64,000 nucleotides of DNA from Skeletonema tropicum (taxonomy: Eukaryota > Bacillariophyta > Thalassiosirophyceae > Thalassiosirales > Thalassiosiraceae), in NCBI GenBank assembly GCA_037178625.1, contig CM074145.1, positions 1,922,001 through 1,986,000 of the forward strand. The letters are read 5' to 3'. A program made the translations under genes and the position numbers. This document shows positions 22,117 to 31,741 of this stretch, in pieces. Each line of letters begins with the position of its first letter. Position 1 is the stretch's first letter. Under the pieces are notes generated by a model. It was given only the letters and a program-made list of their open reading frames with translations, made no database searches and was not told the DNA's origin.

Positions 22117-23647
22117 ATGGCTTCCCCAGTCCGAGTCAAACAGGAGCCTGATGATATTTATAACGTAGAGACCGATACAGAAAACGAAGATATTTCGATG
22201 GATGAACTTCAACTGCTCGACTCCAAATTTGCATCGTTGCTCAAATTTCCTGTGGGCTGCAAAATTTGGTACGACGTGCGCAAATCTGCCAAGCCCAGGA
22301 GGCGTCTGGAAGGTCAGAGTGCATCTGTGGTGGGCGTTTATTTGCACTTTGAAAGTATGCGGCGAGTGTACAAGGTGAGAACCGATACTCCGACGCAATA
22401 TGAGGTATTACTGTACGAGGACAGGCTGGTTTATGGTATGAATTGTCCTGTGCAAGTTACAAATCCTGATACGAATGAATCTGTGAATGGTGTGATCATG
22501 TGCCCCAAGTTGGAAAAGGGCGATGATGGGAAGCAAAAAATATCTTACGCTGTTCAATTGTTGAACGAGAATAAAGTCGTCATAGAATTTGGTGTCGCTT
22601 CAGAGCAGATTCGATATAGGCTGGATCTTAGTGGTGATAACGCAAGCCGAGCTCAACACCCGGAACAAATAGTGGAAGAGCAGTCCAGACGAGAGCAGAG
22701 GGGAAATGCTGATGTAAAAGAGACAGCACGTGACAAGACGACTAAAGTAGTATCAACAACTTGGATGCTAGTGTTACCAATAATCCGAACGAAACTGTAG
22801 ACGGCTTAAAGGATAATGAAAAGAGAAAAGGTGAGGTTTCTCGGTTTTCAAGTGAACGCCCCCAGAAACAGCTCAAGACGACAATCAATGTGAGCAAGAA
22901 CTTTGTTACTTGCACATGCATCCTTACCATTCCTGCTTGGGTGAAACAGGCGCATCCAATGGCTCTATTCCGTAAGTTACATGTGAATGTGAGTTTTATA
23001 CATGCTACAAATTAGTCTTCTCAACTTCTTATGTATTTTTCAAATTATTGAAAGTTCACCTGATGGGAGTGAAAGATGGAGAGACTGGCTGCAATATCGA
23101 ACGGGTTCGGGCCAAGACAGATTGTTCGGTTCAAATCTCAAATGGAAATCCGATGAGAGTAACGATTACATGCAACAACGCTATAATGCCTTACTCAGCT
23201 GACAATGTGACGAAGGCTGTCTCTATGATAGAACAATCTCTTGTCGATTATCTCGGCGATCAGAACTCAGTGAAGAGGTTACTTTTTGAATTGACTTCTA
23301 CTGCAGAAGGTTCGTACGCAATTACACGGCTTCCAAGGGAGTTCCAATCGGAAGGATTGGTGCTCAAATATGACAATGGAGAGAAGAGTTGGTGGCGTCT
23401 CTTTGATTTACCATGCGAATGGCGAGAAGGATCCGGTGATAATCATGACAAATGCTTGTGGAAATTGAAGTCGATGGGAATTAAGGGTTGCGAGGTTCAG
23501 CTGTTCGGCAACAACTCTCTCGTACACGCTGCTCCTTATATTATCATAATGGGTGCTAATCTTAGCGATGTGAGAAAGACAACTCTGAAAATAGTCAATG
23601 CAGTGAAAAGACACCAATGTCAGTGCAACTGTAGACCCAAATGGTGA
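22117..23647 (+). pseudogene. KH-family gene with a frameshift in the linker (copy E)
   Basis: Start MASPVRVKQEPDD. Exon 1 runs to 22971, the intron is 22972-23054 (GTAAGT...GAAAG, phase 1), and exon 2 is 23055-23647. The two barrels are intact (FPVGCKIWYDVRK, SVVGVYLHFE, LYEDRLVYGMNCPVQV, IEFGVASEQIRYR). The frame then runs into a stop at 22800, while the natural continuation (DASVTNNPNETVDGLK, then CTCILTIPAWV) lies in another frame from ~22755, implying a one- or two-base indel at about 22735-22760. The KH loop is HLMGVKDGETGCNIERV, with the second glycine replaced. The terminal sequence is CNCRPKW. A short unseen intron is less likely because the gap is under 30 bases. An assembly error could also explain it. 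Confidence 0.7.
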
Positions 23648-24006
23648 GTGAAGTTGGTGCTTGAATCAACTTGACGGAAACATAAGCATGACGATGACGT
23701 GAATATGGGTACGGATGAAGTAGCTCGATCATGTTGCGTGACAACCAAGCCAAAGCCACTTCCCTGGTAGTATGGCCTATATTAAATATTGTAGTAACAT
23801 ACAGACGCTCATGATTTTGCTGATCTTCCACTTCTATACTATTGGTACTTACCAAGCAAGGGAGGAGGAGAATCTTTTGAGAGATTGCGTTGTCGTAACA
23901 TCACTCCATTCGCAAGGAACATGTTCCAGCACGGACCGACCGACCGCCGCCGCCCACCCTATACATACTTGGCTAGGTCAGACCAAAGTCAGCTGATTGT
24001 CAACAA
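23648..24006. other. Spacer, no gene seen
   Basis: No supported gene. It contains a GAGAGATTGCGTTGTCGTAACATCAC-like leader block near 23876, versions of which recur at about 24800 and 31556 upstream of other copies; it is a duplicated KH-family promoter piece now joined to a 3' fragment. Confidence 0.4.
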
Positions 24007-24372
24007 ATGCGGACTGACACGCTGCACAAAGAAATCTGTGTGAGCCAAAAAAAATGGTGGCATATACTGGAATTGTCACATGGACGGGATCTGCACCCAC
24101 ATGACTTGTCCTCACTTAGATTGAAACTTCCGGAAGGAAGTGATTGCAGGATCGACGTGTTTGGTCGTAGTGTCAAGGTGTCACGGGAGTCCCCCTACGT
24201 GCTTGTGAGCGGCACGAATCAACTTGATGTTAGGGACGCTGCATTGATGGTTGAAGATGCAGCACGAAGGCATGGAAAGGGAAATACCAATGAGAAGTCT
24301 GGAGCGAGACGCAGGAGGGACAGAAAGAGAAGTAGGAGGAGGGGTAACAACATCGAAGACGAAAAGCTATGA
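24007..24372 (+). pseudogene. KH-family C-terminal domain fragment (copy F)
   Basis: Encodes WWHILELSHGRDLHPHDLSS, then CRIDVFGRSVKVSRESPYV and DVRDAALMVEDAARRHG. This is closest to the end of copy H. The KH exon start and everything before it are missing, and the conserved CxCRPKW end is replaced by an Arg/Lys-rich tail (residues ~92-116). It appears fused directly to a leader-like block. It may be a decayed fragment or a small chimeric ORF with a basic tail. Confidence 0.6.
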
Positions 24373-24915
24373 GTTTGCCAATGATGTATTGGAACTCTTC
24401 CCCATTATAGGTCTAATTTAAGTAACTCAAGTGAATATATCATTAAGGTGTATGTGTGAAACAGAGCTCGTGTGTGTTGGTAGCTCATGCACGTTGTATC
24501 GATCTGTCTGCCAACATTCTTCCTCTACCAGTAAAAGAATCGATGAAGCTGAAGCTAAACAGAAATAAGAGTGAGAGCTGCAGAGCTCAGAGCCCAGTTC
24601 TCAGCACAAGCAGTTTCCGCCAGCTGATGGCTCAAAAGTAACGACCCGATTCAGAGGAATGGCAACTGCTATCAATAGCTTTCATCATCCTCTAACCCAT
24701 CACCAGATACAGTATCATCTCCACTTCCTATTTCATTGTAACATAATGTTACTCTTCATTCAGGCCCAAGTACCTCTCTCTAAAGTAGCGCTTTCTCTTT
24801 GAGAGATTGTGTGTGTCATAACATCACCGTTTCCTTCCCCAAGCCGCACTCGGCCTCGTCATTGGCTCGGATGGACAGCACGGCAACCACTCAGATGATG
24901 ATGTGGAGTCTCTAC

Positions 24916-24956
<41 letters not shown>

Positions 24957-25032
24957 AAGAGGATGATGGCATGGGCATAGGCGATCAATAGAAACGAAAC
25001 GACAACCATTGTGGAGCCATCATAGAAGCAAG
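24373..25032. other. Spacer with AG microsatellite and KH-family leader
   Basis: Contains (AG)18 at 24917-24952. The part near 24615-24680 resembles 31425-31500, and the part near 24800-25030 resembles the leader of copy J (31556-31741), so this is a duplicated intergenic block with no gene of its own. Confidence 0.5.
24917..24952. repeat. (AG)18 microsatellite
   Basis: Uninterrupted AG dinucleotide repeat of 36 bases. Confidence 0.9.
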
Positions 25033-25200
25033 ATGTCGTCTGATGTCCAAGTGAAAGATGAGCCAGTTTTAGAGAACGAATTCAATGCGGAAACAGACTC
25101 AGAGGCTGAAGATGACATCGAAAATGATAAGCTCCGGCCTCTAATCCGAAGTTCATTGCGTTGACGAAATTTCCTACCGGATGCAAGGTCTGGTACGATT
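25033..25200 (+). pseudogene. KH-family N-terminal fragment (copy G)
   Basis: Begins MSSDVQVKDEPVLENEFNAE exactly as copies I and J do. It then loses the frame inside DKLRPL-DPKF by a small deletion and ends after the GCKVWYD strand at about 25200, where DOT1-like relic sequence begins. A truncated, frameshifted duplicate. Confidence 0.8.
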
Positions 25201-25204
25201 GATA

Positions 25205-25800
25205 AAAGGTTTGATACCACTGAGTCAATCCCCCGATTGGCAAGCATATCATTGTTGATGTGACTGTCTGCTGTCTGATCAGACTAAGCCAACATCTGTT
25301 CCCAAGAGCTGACACGTCGCCTGCCTAAGTTCTGCGAACTCGACCATTCGAGTGACGCTTTTGCATCGCGGCAACCAACCTAGTAAATAGCACATTAATC
25401 AACTAGAACGTGATTACATGATCAATTCCCAAGAGTTGGTTTCACCTGTTCACTAGTTCTAGTTGATCCTTTTGATGTTTAACAATGACTACTGACAACA
25501 AGCGGCTTCAAGCTAGAGCTGATATTCCTAAATGATCTTTCAGAACTTCGCCAAGACTGTCTACAATATTTGCAAGTATGAGGGCGTGGTCAAGTTGGTT
25601 CAATACTTTAAGAGATGCAAACATGGCCAAGAGATGATCGTTTTGTTGGAATTGCACTTCGCTGAGACTTCTTCAATGCAGAAATAGTGAGCTGTGGACC
25701 CGTGCGTGGACGTAGTATTCAAAGTTTGAATCAATTCCGCAAATCTTGTTTGCTAGCTGCTTTACAGCTTTTGCCACGGACGATGATGCCATGATAAAAG
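25205..25800 (-). pseudogene. Relic of the DOT1-like methyltransferase gene
   Basis: Matches the ends of the gene at 19571-21130: the C-terminal coding part (near 25205-25255 and 25530-25640) and the N-terminus (25680-25792, coding MASSSVAKAVKQLANKI with the same start). The methyltransferase core is deleted and frames are broken. Its order relative to the KH relic at 26205 repeats the DOT1-like/KH copy E layout. Confidence 0.75.
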
Positions 25801-26204
25801 TGTGTGATGTGATGGGCAAGCGAAGAAGCCTTCCAGTGATTATTACCCAATATTTGATTGCAGCCAGTCGCTTTGCTTGCTGGTGGTAGATATGCACAAA
25901 TGCGACGTCCGTCATGGTCGGTGTGTTTGTACAGTTTGCAAATGTCATACATCAAACCTGGCGTTGCTCGCGTTCTCTTTTGCTCTGAGTGTGTCACAGC
26001 GTCACTTCATTCGCCCGATCATCTTGGCCACTCATCATCTTATCGCGTCAGCTAAACATCCTCCCTTGACACCACTGTACCACCAACATGCTCAATCAAA
26101 GCAGCGGCAGTGCATACTATTACTATCGCACGTGATAGTTCAGTTTGTCTGAAATCTTTACCAAGGCAGCAGACGTCTGATTGCACGTAAAAAATAGAGA
26201 GACA

Positions 26205-26460
26205 ATAATAATTGCTTCGACATCCGGATCAAAAAAGTGCCTTATGATGTTTTAACGTAGAGACCGATACAGAAAACGAAGATGATATTTCAATGGATGA
26301 ACTTCAATTGCTTGATTCCAAATTTGCATCGTTGCTGAAGGCTGCAAGATTTGGTACGACGTTCGCAAATCTGCCAAGCCGAAGGGGCGTCAAGTCAGTG
26401 GTGGGCGTTTATTTGCACTTTGAAACTATGCGGCGAGAAGGTCAACACCGATACTTACTC
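26205..26460 (+). pseudogene. Relic of KH copy E, N-terminal part (copy E-prime)
   Basis: Closely follows copy E (TAACGTAGAGACCGATACAG is shared exactly; MDELQLLDSKFASLL is still readable). The start codon has become ATT, and the GCK strand and VVGVYLHFE strand are separated by deletions. It continues the duplicated block that includes the DOT1-like relic. Confidence 0.75.
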
Positions 26461-27047
26461 CCAACTACTCCCGCCCAAAACAACTTTTAGAGTGTTATTG
26501 TACTGAATGACGGTGAAGGACCGATGTGTTGATGAATTGACTTCAGGTTTTGTGTCCGAGTGAAACTAACCGGTACTGGTTTGCCACCTCACTCACTTCT
26601 GACATCGTCGCCATCAGTTTTGTTCTTCAGTAAAATCTGCGATCGATCTAGGCCTTTGGATATAGGGGGGCAAAGGGGGAGCCCCCCGATATTGAGGGTT
26701 CTGATCTCGTGGCAAAATCGTCTAAATGGGGGTAGAATGGTCCATATTAGCCAACATTTGGCTAGCTTTAGACGGAAATCACGGGAGTTTCGCTTCGCTT
26801 ACTAACCGTCCCCCCTTCTCGCCGGGGGGAATCTGGGGGGGAAATCCCCCCGATAAGGGGTAGGCTAGCCCAGATCGATCTCCATGCCATCGTCAATTCT
26901 ACAAAGCATCAGCCAGCCAGTTGATTCTTCTATGAAACATCTGTTATCCTCTGTTATCTTAATTCAATAAGGCGCCAGAGAATAACGGAGGAACACCGTC
27001 CGTGGTAAGAATAGAGGTCGAATATTAATTTGGTTTGATAGTTAGAA
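26461..27047. other. Spacer with a G-tract element and leader of KH copy H
   Basis: No gene is supported. About 26636-26886 looks like a small inverted-repeat element: ends CGATCGATCTAGGCC and GGCTAGCCCAGATCGATC are near-inverse, and G6-G7/C6 tracts lie just inside both ends. The rest is the leader of copy H. Confidence 0.4.
26636..26886. mobile_element. Possible small inverted-repeat element with G/C tracts
   Basis: The outer words GATCGATCTAGGC and GCCCAGATCGATC are imperfect inverse copies, and inside each is a GGGGGGCAAAGGGGGAGCCC-like or GGGGGGAAATCCCCCC-like tract. No clear target-site duplication was found and no coding capacity exists. A MITE is one reading; chance is another. Confidence 0.3.
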
Positions 27048-28655
27048 ATGGCATCTCCCGTCAAAGTCAAGACTGAGCCCGTAGGTGATGTTTTCTGTGT
27101 TGACACTGATTCTGAAGCTGAGGACGACATCGATGTCGAAAAACTTCAACCACTCGCGCCCAAGTTTGCTTTGCTCTCGAAATATCCTGTCGGGTGCAAA
27201 GTGTGGTATAATCTACGACTTTCACCTGAAACGAAGCAGATGCAAGCAAAGAGTGCACGTGTTGAAGAAGTGTCTATTCACTTTGAAAATCTGCGACGGG
27301 TGTACAAGGTGAAGTCTGAGGTAATGAGTAAGAACAATATGTCTTTCTACGAAGACCAACTCGTCTTTGCTATAAGTTGCCCTGTAACAGTGACAAAAAT
27401 GGACACAGACGGAGCGTTAGATGGCATCATCGTTTATCTGGAGCGTAAAAAGGGCATCGATGGGAGATGGCAGGTTACATATACGATTCAATACTCGGTA
27501 GAGGATGACATAACAATCGAACCAGGCGTTGCTGCTGACCGTATCAAATACAGGACGAATCATTGTGGCGTAGGAGCTGATGGGAAGGAGTGCAACAGCA
27601 GCAGTGTCAAGCAAAAACAAACAACTTGTACCCAAGAAGGAGATACAGATAAAGAAGAGAAGGAGGCAGAAGTTTCGTCGCATAGTTCTTCTGCAGAATC
27701 TTTTGCTCACACTGAAAACAGCTCTCGCAGCGACTGTAACCCATCGACCTCTCTTGATACTACTAGATGGGAATCCCCTTCGCCACCGCAACGAAAAAGG
27801 AGCTCAAGGCCTTCATCTATCGTAAACCATCGTGCAACCAAAGTAGCAAAGAGAGAGGTCAGAAACGAGGCGAGGGTCGAGGTGGAGAGGGATACAAATA
27901 CAAACAAACGAAAGATAGGAAACAGTGCTGCAGCAGTGCTCATACTTACAATTCCATCCTGGTGGATGAATCAGTGGGGAAAAGAGAATCGCCGTCAGTT
28001 ACACTGTAAGTAGTCTTATTGATGTCAAAAGAATGTTCATTATCTCGCAGCTCAATCGCACTCATACTTTGTTTTCGTTGCAGCTCATTTGATTGGGAAA
28101 ACAAAATCAATCAAGTCATCAACTAATTGCTCAATCCAAGTTTCGGGGCACGATACAAATGATAAGATGAGAATCACGATAAAATCTTTGAGTAGGGACC
28201 CAGATTCAAAGCTGAATAGTATCCGATACGCCAATCGTCTTGTTGAAAAATCTCTTGTGGAATATCTAGCGTGCGAGAATTCAGAGAAGAGGCTTCTCTA
28301 TGATTTGGCTGTAACTGCAATAGACTCATGTCAACTGATTCAACTTGATATCAATAGCGGGCTGCTGCAGAAAGATGTCGCTGGAAGTCGAGCGAAGCAA
28401 TGGTGGCGCTTATTTGAATTGCCATGTGGTCAGGGTATGCACTCACATGATTTGTCCTTTCTCGAAGCTTTAAAAGTTCCGAAAGGGATTGATTGTAAAA
28501 TCGAGGTGTTTAAACGCAGTGTCAAGGTGCCACTTGCGTCTCCTTATGTGCTTGTGAGTGGCAGGGAGAATCTTGATGTGAAGAATGCTGCATTGATGGT
28601 TGCGGATGCTGTGCGGAGGCATCAAAGGTTTTGCACATGCCGACCGAAGTGGTGA
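27048..28655 (+). CDS. KH-domain protein, intact array member (copy H)
   Basis: Exon 1 is 27048-28005, the intron 28006-28083 (GTAAGT...TGCAG, phase 1), and exon 2 28084-28655, giving about 510 aa. Start MASPVKVKTEPVGD, acidic DTDSEAEDDIDVE, barrel 1 (YPVGCKVWYNLRL, FYEDQLVFAISCPVTV), barrel 2 (DGRWQVTYTIQYS, IEPGVAADRIKYR), then a Ser/Glu/Lys linker with a basic KRSS and KVAKRE patch that could be a nuclear signal. KH: VLILTIPSW across the intron to HLIGKTKSIKSSTNCSI; the GxxG loop is shortened and lacks the second glycine. The C-terminal domain ends CTCRPKW. All reading frames are open, and it is one of the best candidates for a working gene. Confidence 0.78.
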
Positions 28656-29389
28656 GCTATCGCCGACATGCTAAGACATCAAGATTATTACTCTTGGTCG
28701 GCAAATGCATGATATCCTACCGAAATAGCGACTGTTGCTCTATTCCGAGAGATGTGTTTTTCAGAGTGTTTCTGGCTCCACGAGTACCTCCACAATGTCA
28801 ATAATAATCGAGGAGCTGAAGTTCACACTTCATGATGGTATCTTGATTAGGGCTACTAAGACATAATTATCGTCTTCTTCATTGAAGTAGAAGTACATAC
28901 TCTAATGCGTTCAGGGATACCAAGACTCTATCAGGGCATTTGCCCTGCTATCACCACACCTTAGGCTTGGATAGTGTTCAGTTATCGGAAGTCTTTTCCC
29001 CATAATCGCACAAATTTGTAGATACCTAACTTAAAGTTCGTGGGCGGATGGGAGGTAGGTGAACACTATGACTGTAGAGTGCCGATGCGACCTTCACTAT
29101 ACGATGACAGTATTGTCGTGTGTGTGATGTGTGATGAAAAAATGATTTGACGTCGTCTTCATGCGCTCCAAGAGCAGAACATGGTCGAGCAGATGTCTTA
29201 AGAATCTTGTTTAACTAACTCACTCCGTTCTTCTTTTTGCCGCCGCTGCTAACTCCTACTCCGAACTGAAGAAACCGTACAACTAGTTGAAAGGCATTGA
29301 TCTGATATTCTATAATCGTCTGCAAAGAGAAAAGGTCTATTGTAGGGACGAGCAAGCGAGGGAGAGAGTGAAGCCGACTTAGAAACAAG
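28656..29389. other. Spacer between KH copies H and I
   Basis: No gene, RNA or repeat is seen. The last ~150 bases are presumably the leader of copy I. Confidence 0.4.
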
Positions 29390-31002
29390 ATGTCGTCCAA
29401 TGTCCAAGTGAAAGATGAGCCAGTGTTGGAAAATGAATTCAATGCGGAAACAGACTCAGAGACTGAAGATGACATCGACTTAGATAAGCTCCAGCCTCTG
29501 GATCCGAAATTTGCCGCGTTCACAAAATTTCCTATCGGATGTAAGGTCTGGTACGATTTGTGCAAGTCTACGATGCCAACGAAATGTCTTCAAGCAAAGA
29601 GTGCATATGTTGTTGAAGCCTACATTCACTTTGAAAATCATAAACAAGTCTATAAAGTCAACTCTGAAACAACTGAGGATGAAGCCACTCTCTACGAAGA
29701 CAGGCTTGTCTATGGAGCTAATTGCTCGGTAACAGTTAAATGCCGTGATACAAATGAAGTGAGAAATGGCGTCATCATTTGCCCCAAGTTGGATCAGGGT
29801 AAAAACGATGATAGGAAGCAAAGAATTTCCTATGCTATTCAATTTTGGCAAGGTAAAAAGGTCTCAATTGAATTTGGTGTAGCAGCTGAGGGTGTCAAAT
29901 ATAGGATGCAAGTAAAAGCAAGTACAGATGATGGTAGAAACGGAGGTCGGGCGGTTGCAGGAAAAGGGATTGCAGGAAACGAATCATGTAAAACTAACGA
30001 GGAGGCTAGGATCGATGAATTGACAACAAATAAAGTGGGTGGCATTCAGTCAACTGAAGCGCATCTGTTACCTGGCGAGACAGTTGAAAAAGATGACGAC
30101 GGCGAAGAAGAAGAAGAAGGAGAAGTAGCTAAGATAACGGTGGTAAAGGATAATGTTTCAAATGCAAATGAAATGCCCGAACACGAGAATGTATCCATGA
30201 ATGAAGCTTACGAACGTCCAAAGAAAATGGCAAGGACAACATTCAAAGAGAATGAGTGTACATGTGTACTCTTTATTCCTTTATGGTTTGAACAGAGGCG
30301 TGGATTGCATCGTAAGTGCTTGTTCCATCTATTATATCTTCTCATTCTTCTCATATCTCGTAATATCTTTTCTCTGTTGAAGGTCATCTTGTTGGAGTCG
30401 ATGGTGATAGAGTGAGAGATATTCAATCTACAACAACATGCTCGGTTCATATTTCAAGAAATTAGGATGCAACAAAGGGGTCAATGACCATTGCGATTAA
30501 AAGTGGCGGTGGCGGCAGTTGTGATGTCACGCAAACTAGCCCTAATTTCAATGTAGCAAAGGCAGTCGCATTGATTGAACAATCTATCCTGGAATTTCTT
30601 TCTGACAAAGACACCGAGAAGAAAATGCTGTATGATTTGGCTGCAAATGCCAAGGGCTCTTCTAAAATGTTCCCACAAGATCGCGGCGTTGTGCTGAGAA
30701 AGTACGATGGAGTCAAAAAATGGTCTCGTGTGCTTGGCTTGCCGTACATTTGGCGAAAGCAGGGAGATGATCATGTCAAGTGGTTGCAGGATTTGAAGAC
30801 TTTGCAGAGGAACGAATGCAAGATAGAGGTGTTTGATTACCTCTCTCGAACGAATCCATATGTGTTCATAAGTGGATCCAAAAAGAAAGAAGTGCAACAG
30901 ATTGTCGCTGAAGTTGCCAGTGCGATGAGAAGCCGTCGAAAGAACCCAACTAAGAACGCAAATGCAGGCCCAGGTGATGAACAGGAGCCAGCACGTAGCT
31001 AG
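29390..31002 (+). pseudogene. KH-family gene with one in-frame TAG (copy I)
   Basis: Exon 1 is 29390-30311, the intron 30312-30382 (GTAAGT...TGAAG, phase 1), and exon 2 30383-31002. It opens MSSNVQVKDEPVLENEF, has both barrels (FPIGCKVWYDLCK, LYEDRLVYGANCSVTV, IEFGVAAEGVKYR) and an acidic linker with a poly-Glu run. KH: CTCVLFIPLW to HLVGVDGDRVRDIQSTTTCS, with a canonical GxxG. A TAG at 30463-30465 follows ISRN in the KH domain; the same frame is open again from there to 31002. The end is unusual, with RSRRKNPTKNANAGP in place of HQCxCDCRPKW. Young pseudogene, readthrough candidate or assembly error. Closest paralog is copy J. Confidence 0.72.
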
Positions 31003-31154
31003 TGGAGCCACTGTTCAGGTCTCGACAACTTCATGGCTTGGCCAGGGGATAGTAATGATTGGTGTTACTTCCTTAGATGGAATTGAAACTTACCGTCTCC
31101 TTCACACTCTAAATTTCTTGGAATGTCATTACTGGTATTCTTGTCCGTGCTAGT

Positions 31155-31428
31155 AACTTTCTATATCATCCTCCATATGAGCAATCACTCCACAGATATT
31201 ATCCAAAACATCTCTTGAAGACATTGCCCTCCTCTTATTGTCAAAGGCAAGCTTGGTAGCTCGTTTGACAGTACAACACGCTGTCCAAACAGCAAATGCA
31301 CGTTGCTGCTTCAATCCCTGCAAATCACTCCTCATGTTGCCTCCATTTAGAATGGTATAACAAGCCATATAAGCTGAGATTGTCCCTGCCAATACATCCC
31401 CAATACCACCACTTCGTTTGGACCTCAA
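31155..31428 (-). pseudogene. Relic of NAD(P)HX dehydratase, C-terminal part
   Basis: Encodes SKRSGGIGDVLAGTISAYMA to DDIESY, almost identical to the last ~90 residues of the gene at 33419-35077, with a short insertion (NGGNMR) after the TIL strand. Nothing of the substrate-binding half is present. It sits 3' of copy I exactly as the complete gene sits 3' of copy J, so the pair was duplicated together. Confidence 0.85.
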
Positions 31429-31741
31429 AAGTAACGGCCAGATTCATTTTAGAGAGAATGGCAGCATTATCAATAGCTTCCGTCATCCCCAATACCATCA
31501 CCTGATTCTTGGACGGTTTTACATAGTTTATTCTCTTCTTCTCGACCGCTTTCTCCTTGGGAGATTGTGTGTGTGTCACAACATCACCGCTTCCTTCACC
31601 CAAGTCGCACCTGCCTCGGCCGTCGGTCGGAAGATGATGATGTGGTATGGCGACGAGGAAGAGGATGATGGCCGCCACAAGTAGGTGATCAATACAATAG
31701 AAACGAAACGACAACCATTGCGAAGCCATCGTAGAAGCAAT

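Noticed and set aside
26800..26870. Plastid or bacterial DNA insertion suggested by the GGGGGG/CCCCCC tracts
   Set aside because: No gene-like content or organelle sequence is visible; inverted ends make a small transposon more plausible.
30463..30465. TAG of KH copy I as a recoded amino-acid codon
   Set aside because: Copy D has TAA at a different place and many genes here end with TAG and TAA, so a reassigned genetic code is not supported.
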